Notes: generated from the sequence alone by a model not told the origin. A stretch of DNA of 64,000 nucleotides from an uncultured Lachnospiraceae bacterium (GCA_949740725.1 CATJIO010000182.1:25518-89517); one strand, 5' to 3'; counted from the stretch's first letter, positions 42,257-50,733 are shown. Translations and numbers: made by a program.

Positions 42257-45200
42257 ATGAGAAAAATAAAAGGGAGAACAAGGATAACCGCGCTGCTCTT
42301 GCTGCTGGTGCTTTTGTTATCTCCAATTATTTCCCTGGTACAGGGAAGCGGACAGGCTTTGGCGGCAAATTTTCAGATTACGCTGTTAGGCAAAGGGAAT
42401 TTACTGACAAGCACAGAGTTTGAATTTTTTGGAAGGGCTATTGATGTGCCGATTTTATATTGGATAAAGGAGGATGATGGGACGCCGCTGTTTTGCATTC
42501 AGCAGCACAAGTCGATGCTCCGGGATATCGAAGGTTATGAATGGAAGCTGGAGTACGGAGAGAGCATTTATCTGTCAAAGGAGCAGTATGAATTAGTGTC
42601 TATTGTTCTTCAATGCTGTGGGATGATAAAGGATGAGGGGAAAACCTTAACACCAGGGGAATTCATCGCAGGACAGGCCTCAATATGGGGAATCTTGTCC
42701 GGACAATATACTGGACCAGACCAGCTGCGGTCGGAGCTGGAGAAGCTCCAGGAGTATATCGGGGATTGGAATGGCTTCTCAGCAGAAGAATCAAAGGCTG
42801 AGGCAGCGGCCATGGCGGAGGAAATCTTTCAGGCGATTCAAGATTATTATGGGAATTCCAGCATCTATATCCCGGAATTTGCCTCGAAATATCAAGAGGA
42901 TGCGCCCACCTGGCCTATGGAGTGGGATGATGATGGCTGCTTTGCAACCTTATCTCTGGGAGACCGAGCAGAGGAGGTGAAAGAATTTGATTATGAGCTG
43001 CCAGCTGGCTGGAGCTGGGAATGGGAGGAGGATCAGATTACCTTCCGATGTGAAAATCCTAAGGAAGGCTTGGTTGCAATTACAGGAACTGCCCAGGAGG
43101 ACTCTGTCCTGGGGGATGCTCATTCCATTGGTTTAATTTATCTGGTCAGCGCTTGCCGTTATACGGTGCTCCAAACATTGGCAACTTATGTGGAACAGAA
43201 TACAGCTTGGCAGTGCTATTTTAAGCTCTTTGTACCAGAAAAGCCGGAGGAGACAGGGAGCTGGCAGCTTCCGGAGGTGAGGCATTACCGTCATCAGGAG
43301 GATTTCCAGGCAGTGTATGGTGTGGAATTGATGAAAATCGATGGAGATACCGGGGAAGCGCTGTCTGGCGCAAACTTTCAGGTGATGGAGTTTTTTGACT
43401 CTGGACAGTTAGAAGGGACTGTGCTGATGCCGGAGCAATTTGAGATTTGGAGCGGCTGGATGCCACGCTGCCCGGAGAGTGCTACAAGTGGATCCGGAAG
43501 GCTTTGCCATTGGGATCAAAAGGAATATCACTACGAAAAGACATATTGCGGCGGGCATCCGGAGCCAGAGATTTTATATCAGGGGAATTCGGAGGCTTTG
43601 CGGGAAAAGCTGGAAGAGGAGGCCTGGGAAGCCTGGGAGAAGGAAACAGAGGAATGTGATCAGCACTGTGATTTCCACACTAAAGACGGGAGTGGCGAAA
43701 GGCTATTAATAGCAGACAGGGATTTGGCTTATCAGCAGTTTATCCATCTGATCTACGGATATACTTGGAAGGAGACAAAGGCTCCTGAAGGATATGTGGC
43801 AGCAGGGAAGCCGGAGATAATCTATGTGAATTCCCTGCAGGCCGGTGGCCAGCCGGCTGGAGAGATAACCTTTACAACAACATCTAAGTATTCGCTTCAC
43901 AAAATTGGGCAAAGAGCGACAGCCTTGGCTAGCAGGAGTGACGCGGGAGCAGGGTTTTCTATCCAGGTGGATTCACTCCCAATGATAAAGGATAGCGAAA
44001 AGGCTGAGAAAAAGGATTTGGATTTGCCTTCGCCCAAAAAGCCGGATAGCAAAAGGATTTCGCCAGAGGGAACTGATTCAGATTCAGAAGCCCCTGATCA
44101 GGAGTTAGACCATGAGGATACGACTATAGAGGCCAGCTGCAGCAACGCTGACGTTGCAGGAGATTGGGAGCACGCTACCTCAAGCAGTGCAGTTGGAGTT
44201 GGCGACGGATCTGATATGAAAGAGGATCCGAGAAGAGGGAGAAGGCGAGCCCTGGTTTGGCTTACCAGCACGGTGGAGCTTTTATCCCAAAACCTGGAAG
44301 AAGAGCCAGAGTTCTATTCGATAGTGGTTATGAACCGTAAAGAAACGCCTCCAGAGGAGACGAAACCAGAGGAAACGCCTCCAGAGGAGACGAAACCAGA
44401 GGAAACGCCTCCAGAGGAGACAAAGCCGGAGGAAACCCCACCGGAAGAGACAAAACCAGAGGAAACGCTTCCAGAGGAGACAAAACCGCCGGCTACACCG
44501 CCTTCCTCTGGCGGGGGAAGGTCTCCATCCCCGCCTTCGAGTATTCAGATAGTGATGGATCCGCCTCCTTTAGGGGGAGGGTTGCACAATGGATGGATTA
44601 AAGCCGGATATGCGCTACCGGATGTCATCAATGATGAGAGAGTTCCCAGAGGCGCCATGAACCGTCTTACCTTGCCGAAAACAGGCGATGAGGGGATTGG
44701 AGTGCTTTTGTGGATATTCCTGGCTGGGTCAGCGAGTATTTTAATTGTGCTGCAGATCAGAAGGAAAAAAGGTGGCAGATGGAGCTATGGGGCAAAGGAT
44801 CCACATTTGCTCTGGTGTGGATTTGCTGTGCTAGTGTTATCCCTGATAGGAGGCCTGAATGGATATGGGGCGGAGACAGACCGGAGGGAGGAATCACCTG
44901 CCCAGGTGGTGCTTCACCTTACCACAGAAGATGAGAATAACCTTCCCAACCAGAACTATGTAGATGAACGGGGAACAGAATATGTGTTGGATTCCTGCCA
45001 ACAGGTGGAGAAAGTAGAGCCCGAGCTTCGGGAGCCGATGAGAGAAATTTTAACTTATGAAGGAATCGAACGTGTGGAACAGATCCCAGACCGAGTGATG
45101 GTAAGCCGGAAGAAGGAGGAGGATGGCCGTAGAGGAAGCGGGGAACTGAGACAGGCTGGTTTTTCCCAGCTGGAGTCCCACTGGCAGGATGATTTTTCTG

Positions 45201-45766
45201 CGTCAGTGCTGTTCTATGACTACGGAGCAGACCAGTATGCAATTCAGGGAGATATGGTTCCTGGTGAGACGGAACTACAGTATCTTTTGGAAAACCAACA
45301 TCTGATTCTGGAGGAGATTGGTTGCAATGCAGAACAGTACGAAATTCTGGAGCTTGTCTGGGATGGAGAGGCCTACATGGATCAGGGGATTCTTTGCAGG
45401 AAGGCAAAGGCTGAGGGACGAAAGCTGGTATGGGATTACCAAGTGCTTTATGAAGGAGAGATCTGTTATCCGGAACGTTTGTCTATGGAGTGGGAGGCGG
45501 TTTATCAGAAAGTCTCAGAACCAACAGCACCAGAGCTGGAAGAGGAAGAAACGTCCTGGGAGGAGATAATTTTGGACGAAGAGATACCGGAGGCAGCATT
45601 CGCCGCGCCGACATTGAAGCAGACGGCCCGGACCAGGCTATGGCAGAGGATTCATACGCTACTAATTTATACAGCATCGCTGACCGTCTTGTTGCCAGTT
45701 CTGGTATACTTTGCCGTGCTTTTGTGGAAGAAGAGAAAACAAAAATGGAAATTTTCTGAAAAATAG
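42257..45766 (+). CDS. Thioester-domain/SpaA-like surface adhesin with internal LPKTG signal and fused C-terminal membrane protein
   Basis: 1169 residues from ATG 42257 (AAAGGAGAAGCT upstream). Signal peptide about 1-34. A thioester domain follows: Cys80 in LFCIQQHKS and Gln140 in AGQASIWGIL are the expected bond-forming pair. A SpaA/Cna_B-like repeat begins at VELMKIDGDTGEALSGANFQV (about 356). A Ser/Glu/Asp-rich stalk, five ETPPEETKPE repeats (696-745) and a Pro/Ser segment lead to LPKTG (806-810), a hydrophobic helix and RRKKGG. Normally such a protein would stop there. Here the frame continues 330 residues: a second signal-like helix (GFAVLVLSLIGGLNGYGA), an extracytoplasmic domain and a last helix with tail WKKRKQKWKFSEK. 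The fused part looks like a once-separate secreted membrane protein. Confidence 0.82.
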   Translation: MRKIKGRTRITALLLLLVLLLSPIISLVQGSGQALAANFQITLLGKGNLLTSTEFEFFGRAIDVPILYWIKEDDGTPLFCIQQHKSMLRDIEGYEWKLEYGESIYLSKEQYELVSIVLQCCGMIKDEGKTLTPGEFIAGQASIWGILSGQYTGPDQLRSELEKLQEYIGDWNGFSAEESKAEAAAMAEEIFQAIQDYYGNSSIYIPEFASKYQEDAPTWPMEWDDDGCFATLSLGDRAEEVKEFDYELPAGWSWEWEEDQITFRCENPKEGLVAITGTAQEDSVLGDAHSIGLIYLVSACRYTVLQTLATYVEQNTAWQCYFKLFVPEKPEETGSWQLPEVRHYRHQEDFQAVYGVELMKIDGDTGEALSGANFQVMEFFDSGQLEGTVLMPEQFEIWSGWMPRCPESATSGSGRLCHWDQKEYHYEKTYCGGHPEPEILYQGNSEALREKLEEEAWEAWEKETEECDQHCDFHTKDGSGERLLIADRDLAYQQFIHLIYGYTWKETKAPEGYVAAGKPEIIYVNSLQAGGQPAGEITFTTTSKYSLHKIGQRATALASRSDAGAGFSIQVDSLPMIKDSEKAEKKDLDLPSPKKPDSKRISPEGTDSDSEAPDQELDHEDTTIEASCSNADVAGDWEHATSSSAVGVGDGSDMKEDPRRGRRRALVWLTSTVELLSQNLEEEPEFYSIVVMNRKETPPEETKPEETPPEETKPEETPPEETKPEETPPEETKPEETLPEETKPPATPPSSGGGRSPSPPSSIQIVMDPPPLGGGLHNGWIKAGYALPDVINDERVPRGAMNRLTLPKTGDEGIGVLLWIFLAGSASILIVLQIRRKKGGRWSYGAKDPHLLWCGFAVLVLSLIGGLNGYGAETDRREESPAQVVLHLTTEDENNLPNQNYVDERGTEYVLDSCQQVEKVEPELREPMREILTYEGIERVEQIPDRVMVSRKKEEDGRRGSGELRQAGFSQLESHWQDDFSASVLFYDYGADQYAIQGDMVPGETELQYLLENQHLILEEIGCNAEQYEILELVWDGEAYMDQGILCRKAKAEGRKLVWDYQVLYEGEICYPERLSMEWEAVYQKVSEPTAPELEEEETSWEEIILDEEIPEAAFAAPTLKQTARTRLWQRIHTLLIYTASLTVLLPVLVYFAVLLWKKRKQKWKFSEK
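44343..44492 (+). repeat. Five tandem 30-bp repeats encoding ETPPEETKPE
   Basis: Period 30 bp, five copies; the first two are identical and the later ones differ at a few bases. In-frame, so copy-number change would lengthen or shorten the wall-spanning stalk without a frameshift. Confidence 0.92.
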
Positions 45767-45909
45767 GGAAAATTAGACGAGAGGAAAGATTATTTTCATA
45801 GAAAATAAAACATAAATTAATAAATATACCTTCATTTTCTTAAACATTATATAGTAGAATATCCTTGCATCAAAAGTAGAAAGTGAACAAGTAAGGAGTG
45901 TTTTATTGT

Positions 45910-46755
45910 ATGAAAAGAAAATGTGCGATTTTGGTAGCAGTCTGCACAGCGATTGCCATGACAGCCTGCGCCCCGAAAACAACAGAAAATACGTCTTCGG
46001 AAACTACCCAGAGCATCACAGAGGAAGAGACGGAGATGAAACAGGAAGGGACAAAAGAAGAGACGACGAAGGCAGAGGAGTCCACCGAGGCGGAAGCAGA
46101 GAAGATGGTGATAACCGGACTGGTAGAAGAAGCCGAGCAAAATGTAGTGACTTTAACTGGTGAGAATAAGAAAGAGTATAAGATAGACTTAACGAATGCG
46201 GAGACAAAGAGCGGTAGCCAGGAGGTAGGAGAGGGTGACGAGATTCAGGTAGTGTTTTTGGATGAAGAGACCCAGGTGAAAAAGGCGGAATCCTACCAGA
46301 TCATCAACTCTGCCGCAATGCGGGAAATGATGGACCCGATAATCAGCGGAGTGATTATCGAGTCGGACAGTGATTCAGTAACTGTGGAGGTGGAGGATCA
46401 GAAGAATTACACCTTTTCTACCAAGATTGCCCAGATTGTAACTGGAGAAAAGGGTTTGGAAGCTGGGGAGTATGTGGAGATCACCTATCTGGGCACGTTG
46501 AACCAGGAGGTGGCGCTTCGAGTAATTACTGAGGAAGGTTCCGGAGACGTGGAAGCCACCTATAATGCTATAGGAGGCATATTACAGTCTGTGTCCGACT
46601 CGTCGGTTACCATAGAAGTGGCAGATGGAACCCAATTTACCTTTACTGTAGGGGATAATGTGGTGGTATCGGATTATTCTGCTGGAGAAGAGGTGGAAAT
46701 CACCTATGAGGGAAGCCTGACTAATGGGAATGCTGTGGTAGAGGGAATCGAATAA
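45910..46755 (+). CDS. Lipoprotein with three tandem beta-rich repeats
   Basis: 281 residues from ATG 45910 (AAGGAG 11 nt upstream). Signal MKRKCAILVAVCTAIAMTAC with lipobox MTAC. A Glu/Thr-rich linker (about 21-60) follows, then three repeats of about 55-60 residues starting ITGLVEEAEQNVVTL, ISGVIIESDSDSVTV and IGGILQSVSDSSVTI. Each continues with a short strand and ends in a G(D/E)E(I/V)(Q/E)(I/V) turn (VGEGDEIQVVFLD, LEAGEYVEITYLG, YSAGEEVEITYEG). The domain is not a family I can name; it looks like a small beta-barrel. Followed by a strong terminator, so monocistronic. Confidence 0.78.
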   Translation: MKRKCAILVAVCTAIAMTACAPKTTENTSSETTQSITEEETEMKQEGTKEETTKAEESTEAEAEKMVITGLVEEAEQNVVTLTGENKKEYKIDLTNAETKSGSQEVGEGDEIQVVFLDEETQVKKAESYQIINSAAMREMMDPIISGVIIESDSDSVTVEVEDQKNYTFSTKIAQIVTGEKGLEAGEYVEITYLGTLNQEVALRVITEEGSGDVEATYNAIGGILQSVSDSSVTIEVADGTQFTFTVGDNVVVSDYSAGEEVEITYEGSLTNGNAVVEGIE

Positions 46756-46796
46756 ATCATAGGCGAAAAATCTGGAATCGAATTTATCTGAAAAAG

Positions 46797-46829
46797 AAAG
46801 GAGCTCTCCTACGGAGAGCTCCTTTATGT
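46797..46829 (+). terminator. Rho-independent terminator of the repeat lipoprotein gene
   Basis: 13-bp perfect stem AAAGGAGCTCTCC (46797-46809) / GGAGAGCTCCTTT (46813-46825) with a 3-nt loop, then ATGTT. The A and T ends make it possibly bidirectional. Confidence 0.88.
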
Positions 46830-47010
46830 TAGAAAAAGGGAGGAGAGCTGATTACTTAATCTGTTAATCAGCCCGAGTATTATGAAAAAAATCTTATAAG
46901 CAATTATTTTTTGCTATGGTTAAAGTATACTGATAAATCGTGAAGAAATCATGATGGGGATATGAAAGTTTTTTAAAAGATTTTTGAACAAACTGTGAAC
47001 AGAAAAGGGA
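46830..47010. other. Non-coding gap with one hairpin
   Basis: The 330-bp interval 46756-47085 has no gene. Besides the terminator and the cysK promoter it holds one 8-bp inverted repeat, GCTGATTA (46847-46854) / TAATCAGC (46865-46872), without a T run, and AT-rich sequence. No RNA gene was recognised. Confidence 0.5.
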
Positions 47011-47068
47011 TTGACAGAAGCATAGGGGCGTGTTAGAATAAAACCTATTAAATTACTGGGATTTTAGG
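47011..47068 (+). promoter_or_regulatory. cysK promoter and candidate Rrf2-type operator
   Basis: TTGACA (47011-47016), 17-bp spacer, TAGAAT (47034-47039). Immediately downstream, CCTATTAAATTAC...TTTTAGG (47044-47068) is an imperfect AT-rich inverted repeat bounded by CCTA and TAGG. It is a plausible site for the Rrf2-family regulator encoded beside cysK, by analogy with CymR control of cysteine synthesis. Confidence 0.6.
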
Positions 47069-47085
47069 AAAAAGGAGACATGGAA

Positions 47086-48018
47086 ATGAAGGTATATGAA
47101 AAGATAACGGATTTGATCGGCGGGACGCCTCTTTTAGAATTGAAGAATTATCAGCGTTTAGAGAAATTGCCTGCCAGGCTTCTGGCGAAGCTGGAGTATT
47201 TTAACCCAGCAGGAAGTGCAAAGGATAGGATTGCCAAGGCCATGATAGAGGATGCAGAGGAAAAAGGGTGTTTAAAACCAGGAGCTGTACTCATTGAGCC
47301 GACCAGCGGGAATACAGGGATTGGCCTGGCCTGTGTGGCCGCCGCGAAGGGATACCGGATGATTCTTACTATGCCAGAGACCATGAGCGCAGAGCGACGC
47401 ACCTTGCTGAAAGCTTATGGGGCAGAGGTGGTTCTTACCGACGGGGCCAAAGGGATGACCGGGGCTATCGCCAAGGCTCAGGAGCTGGCAGCAGAGATTC
47501 CTGGGAGTTTTATCCCCGGTCAGTTTTCCAATCCGGCCAATCCGAAAATCCACAGGGAAACCACAGGGCCAGAGATCTGGGAGGATACAGACGGCGCGGT
47601 GGATATTTTTGTGGCGGGAGTGGGAACGGGAGGGACCATTACTGGTGTAGGAGAGTATTTGAAATCAAGAAATCCGGATATTCAGGTGGTGGCTGTGGAG
47701 CCGGCGTCCTCCCCAGTGTTATCGAAAGGGGAGTGTGGGCCGCATAAAATCCAGGGGATAGGGGCCGGCTTTATTCCTGAGATCCTGAATACAGCGATAT
47801 ACGATGAGGTGGTTCCGGTGAAGAATGAGGCGGCGCTAGAAACCAGCCGGCGGATTGCAAGATGTGAGGGGATTCTGGTAGGGATTTCCGCCGGTGCAGC
47901 GGTGTATGCAGCGGCGCAGCTGGCGAAGCACCCGGAAAATGCAGGAAAGGTAATGGTGGTGCTTTTGCCGGATACTGGAGATCGCTATTTATCTACAGAG
48001 TTATTTACAGAGGATTAG
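47086..48018 (+). CDS. cysK: Cysteine synthase A (O-acetylserine sulfhydrylase)
   Basis: 310 residues from ATG 47086, 8 nt after AAAGGAG; ATG 47080 is two bases from it and less likely. PLP-fold type II signatures: [11 protein letters not shown], the PLP lysine in [22 protein letters not shown], and [16 protein letters not shown] with the phosphate-binding glycines. It makes cysteine from O-acetylserine and sulfide in the cytosol. The 3' end overlaps that of the convergent Rrf2 gene by 4 bp. Confidence 0.95.
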   Translation: MKVYEKITDLIGGTPLLELKNYQRLEKLPARLLAKLEYFNPAGSAKDRIAKAMIEDAEEKGCLKPGAVLIEPTSGNTGIGLACVAAAKGYRMILTMPETMSAERRTLLKAYGAEVVLTDGAKGMTGAIAKAQELAAEIPGSFIPGQFSNPANPKIHRETTGPEIWEDTDGAVDIFVAGVGTGGTITGVGEYLKSRNPDIQVVAVEPASSPVLSKGECGPHKIQGIGAGFIPEILNTAIYDEVVPVKNEAALETSRRIARCEGILVGISAGAAVYAAAQLAKHPENAGKVMVVLLPDTGDRYLSTELFTED

Positions 48019-48452
48019 ATGATGTAGTTATCTGCTCCCAAAGCTTTCGCTTGCTCTAGGATATTTTGGAGAGTAATACTATCCAGATATTGGGAGATGG
48101 TTTGGTATAATCCTTGCCAGACGAAATATGTGGCGCAGTCGAGCCCTCGGGAGCATGGGGAATCACCCTCCTCCACACAAGGGGTAGGGGCAAGGCTTCC
48201 TTCCGTGAACCGAAGGATATCGCCTACCGTATATTGGCTGGGCGGCTTTGCCAGGCGATAGCCGCCTTGAAATCCTCGGTTGGATTGGAGATAGCCGGAT
48301 TTATTTACCAGGGAGACGATCTGCTCCAGGTATTTTTTCGAGATATTCTGCCGGTTGGCAATATCCTTTAAGGCGATGTAGCCGTCATGCTGATGTTCCG
48401 CCAGATCAAGAAACATCCGCAGGGCATATCGGCCTCTGGTAGAAATTTTCAT
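48015..48452 (-). CDS. Rrf2 family transcriptional regulator
   Basis: 145 residues. N-terminal winged helix: [57 protein letters not shown]. Three cysteines (C92, C100, C106) lie in the C-terminal loop, as in the iron-sulfur regulator IscR, but the first gap is seven rather than five residues. It may be either a CymR-like cysteine regulator or an Fe-S sensing protein. Being convergent and adjacent to cysK favours the sulfur role. Confidence 0.9.
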   Translation of the reverse strand: MKISTRGRYALRMFLDLAEHQHDGYIALKDIANRQNISKKYLEQIVSLVNKSGYLQSNRGFQGGYRLAKPPSQYTVGDILRFTEGSLAPTPCVEEGDSPCSRGLDCATYFVWQGLYQTISQYLDSITLQNILEQAKALGADNYII

Positions 48453-48485
48453 AAATAGTGTACCTCTCTATATGGTTCTTATCGT

Positions 48486-48514
48486 ATCATATCATGATTT
48501 CCACGGGTTTTCAA
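48486..48514 (-). promoter_or_regulatory. Sigma-A promoter of the Rrf2 gene
   Basis: Minus strand TTGAAA (48514-48509), 17-bp spacer, TATGAT (48491-48486). Its -35 box occupies the same bases as the -35 of the divergent promoter at 48508. Confidence 0.72.
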
Positions 48515-48536
48515 GACGCCCAGGATATGCTATACT
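48508..48536 (+). promoter_or_regulatory. Sigma-A promoter of the cyclophilin gene
   Basis: TTTTCA (48508-48513), 17-bp spacer, TATACT (48531-48536). Back-to-back with the Rrf2 promoter, sharing the -35 bases. The implied leader is about 160 nt. Confidence 0.62.
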
Positions 48537-48570
48537 GAACATGAACCGAAAAGTTATTGCTCTATAGGCA

Positions 48571-48639
48571 GCGCCCTGAGAGGCGTTTCCTGTGGGTAGA
48601 AGCCGCAGGGCATTTGGGAGCGCAGCGATAAAAAGGGCG
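48571..48639 (+). ncRNA. Structured leader RNA upstream of the cyclophilin gene (class unknown)
   Basis: CGCCCT (48572-48577) can pair with AGGGCG (48634-48639), enclosing a hairpin CCTGTGG (48589-48595) / CCGCAGG (48603-48609) with one G-U pair and a 7-nt loop. The region is GC-rich compared with other leaders here. It may be a regulatory leader or a small RNA; it was not identified as any known riboswitch. Confidence 0.35.
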
Positions 48640-48700
48640 GAATGATTTTTGGAATACACACAACATGCGAAGTGCAGGAAATGTAAGGAGAAAATGTGAG

Positions 48701-49219
48701 ATGAAAAACCCAGTTGTTACGTTTGAGATGGAGAATGGTGATGTGATTCGGGCGGAGTTGTATCCGGAGATTGCGCCAAACACGGTGAATAATTTTATCA
48801 GCCTGGCACAGAACGGTTTTTATGACGGACTGATTTTCCACCGGGTAATTGCAGGCTTTATGATTCAGGGGGGATGCCCTGACGGTACCGGTATGGGTGG
48901 CCCGGGCTATTCCATCAAGGGAGAGTTTAAACAAAATGGCGTCCAGAATGATTTAAATCATACCCCGGGAGTGCTTTCTATGGCCAGAGCGATGTCGCCG
49001 GACTCTGCTGGCTCCCAATTTTTTATTATGCATGAGACCAGCCCACATTTGGACGGGGCTTATGCCGGGTTCGGCCAGGTTATCGAGGGAATGGATGTGG
49101 TAAATAAAATTGCTCAGGTTCGTACAGATTACAGCGATCGCCCGATGAAGCCCCAGAGAATGGCAAAGGTTACGGTAGATACTTTTGGCGAGACCTATCC
49201 AGAACCAGAGAAATGCTAA
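48701..49219 (+). CDS. Cyclophilin-type peptidyl-prolyl cis-trans isomerase
   Basis: 172 residues from ATG 48701 (AAGGAG 10 nt upstream); the frame extends 12 codons further to 48665 without a better site. The single-domain bacterial cyclophilin pattern is complete: APNTVNNFISLAQNGFYDGLIFHRVIAGFMIQGGCPDGTGMGGPGYSIKGEF, then GVLSMARAMSPDSAGSQFFIMHETSPHLDGAYAGFGQVIEGMDVV. Cytosolic (no signal peptide), it assists folding at proline bonds. The GNAT gene starts 4 bp later. Confidence 0.95.
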   Translation: MKNPVVTFEMENGDVIRAELYPEIAPNTVNNFISLAQNGFYDGLIFHRVIAGFMIQGGCPDGTGMGGPGYSIKGEFKQNGVQNDLNHTPGVLSMARAMSPDSAGSQFFIMHETSPHLDGAYAGFGQVIEGMDVVNKIAQVRTDYSDRPMKPQRMAKVTVDTFGETYPEPEKC

Positions 49220-49222
49220 ATT

Positions 49223-49942
49223 ATGAAGAAAGAGTTCACCATTACGGTAGAGGAAAAGGTGAATACAGTGGTGGTTTCTGATGAACTTTCGGTCCTTTTG
49301 GCTGCGAAGGCAGCCGGAAGGGCCATTCTTGGTGTATATGACCCGACCAATCTTCAAGAGGCGCCCTTTGGGGTACCATATTTGATTGAGCGAGGAGAAG
49401 AGATAACAGAGGAATTTTTGGAGCGGATCGTCAGACGGCATCAGGGGCTGCCGTGGAAGATTATGGAAACCAGGCGGCTGATGGTGAGAGAGTTTATTAC
49501 AGAGGATTGGGAAATTCTGAGAAAAAATGGTTTTCCCGCCTTTTCTGAGTATCAGGAATTTTTATCCTACCGGGACTGCCAGTATCCCTTTTATGAATAT
49601 GGTATCTGGGCAGTGCTGGAAAAAGGCCAAGGAATCCTCGTCGGCGCTGCTGGGATATGGGATTGGCAGGAGGCAGGGGATACCCTAAGGGAATCCGCCG
49701 GAGTGGAGCTGGGCTACTGGATTTGCCCCTCGGAGAGAAGGCAGGGATATGGGAGAGAGGCGGTGGAAGGGGTGCTGCATTATGTAAGAGAGCACCTGAA
49801 CTGCCCAGTATATATGAGAATCCGAAAGGGGAACTTCCCCTCCCAGAAGGTGGCAGAAAACTGTGGGTTTACTGTAGCTGCAGGACAAAACGAAGCCAGG
49901 ACAATATGGTATCAGTGCGGGCGGTGCCAGCCATCACGCTGA
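49223..49942 (+). CDS. GNAT family N-acetyltransferase
   Basis: 239 residues. The acetyl-CoA region is in the C-terminal half: GVELGYWICPSERRQGYGREAVEGVLHYVREHLN, with the RRQGYG pyrophosphate-binding turn, followed by RIRKGNFPSQKVAENCGFTV, the usual late motif. The N-terminal ~90 residues are not part of the minimal fold and may select the substrate, which is unknown. Weak Shine-Dalgarno; co-transcribed with the cyclophilin. The last 74 bp overlap the convergent gene at 49869. Confidence 0.82.
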   Translation: MKKEFTITVEEKVNTVVVSDELSVLLAAKAAGRAILGVYDPTNLQEAPFGVPYLIERGEEITEEFLERIVRRHQGLPWKIMETRRLMVREFITEDWEILRKNGFPAFSEYQEFLSYRDCQYPFYEYGIWAVLEKGQGILVGAAGIWDWQEAGDTLRESAGVELGYWICPSERRQGYGREAVEGVLHYVREHLNCPVYMRIRKGNFPSQKVAENCGFTVAAGQNEARTIWYQCGRCQPSR

Positions 49943-50555
49943 TGTAGCCCGGCTCAATGGTGAGGCCTGTCTTTTCCGGAATGGAGGTCAGATTTAAGCC
50001 GATCCCGCAGGGAACAGATTGGCCTTGAGAATTTTCTGCATAATATACCTGATCCTTTACCTGATCCCATAGCTCAGCAGGAAGGAGTTGCTGCAGATCG
50101 ATGAAGGCATCTAATTCCATGTAGTGATCAATATTGACTGGATCGGATATCATCAGGTCCAGCTCACCAGTGGCGACCATGGCAGATATTTTTGCCATAT
50201 TGGCATATTCAATTTCTGACCCATTCTCCAGGTGGCGGAGATGGATGGAATCGTCGGAGGTTATCCGATCCTTTTTGCCATATCCCATATATTCCTTAAA
50301 CTCTTGATCAAATGCGTCGAAATTGGTGATTTCCATGGAAGTATTGTTGATGGCAAGGTAGGATAAGCGGGTGGTGAAGGTGGAATTGTAGACCATATTT
50401 CCGATCAGATAAATAACAAAGAAAACTGCTGCCAGGGCAAGCATGTGCAGCCTGTAATATTCCCAGATATACCACAGGCGATCCTGCCAAGTCATCTGCT
50501 TCAGTTTTTCCCTTTCACGTATACTTTCGGCCTTTAGCTGTTCTTTAATTGACAT
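49869..50555 (-). CDS. Bitopic membrane protein of unknown function
   Basis: 228 residues from ATG 50555 (AGGAGAG upstream). A charged cytoplasmic N-terminus with coiled-coil character (KEQLKAESIREREKLKQMTWQDRLWYIWEYYRLH), one membrane helix at about 40-58, then an extracytoplasmic domain of about 165 residues that includes ELDLMISDPVNIDHYMELDAFIDLQQLLPAELW, a phrase reminiscent of solute-binding folds. This type is common in Lachnospiraceae. Its last 25 codons are antisense to the end of the GNAT gene. Function not recognised. Confidence 0.68.
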   Translation of the reverse strand: MSIKEQLKAESIREREKLKQMTWQDRLWYIWEYYRLHMLALAAVFFVIYLIGNMVYNSTFTTRLSYLAINNTSMEITNFDAFDQEFKEYMGYGKKDRITSDDSIHLRHLENGSEIEYANMAKISAMVATGELDLMISDPVNIDHYMELDAFIDLQQLLPAELWDQVKDQVYYAENSQGQSVPCGIGLNLTSIPEKTGLTIEPGYISVMAGTARTDTILSWLRFVLQLQ

Positions 50556-50648
50556 AATTTCTCTCCTCACAGGTATAGATATATTTTCTTATTGTATCAC
50601 AATTTCCGAAAACCGACTGTAAAATTTTTATGAAATGGGCAAGAAAAT

Positions 50649-50677
50649 TTGATTTTTTGGCAAAAGTTCGTTATACT
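50649..50677 (+). promoter_or_regulatory. Sigma-A promoter of the yesL-like gene
   Basis: TTGATT (50649-50654), 17-bp spacer, TATACT (50672-50677), about 57 bp before the gene. Confidence 0.78.
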
Positions 50678-50733
50678 TAACCTTAGCAGCAGAAGACAAA
50701 CTTAGAATACAATTCAGAAAAGAGGTTCAAAAC

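Noticed and set aside
44343..44492. CRISPR-like array
   Set aside because: The repeats are contiguous without spacers and in frame inside a surface-protein gene, so they are a coding tandem repeat.
46756..47085. T-box, SAM or other sulfur riboswitch before cysK
   Set aside because: The leader between the cysK promoter and start is only about 45 nt, too short for these elements.
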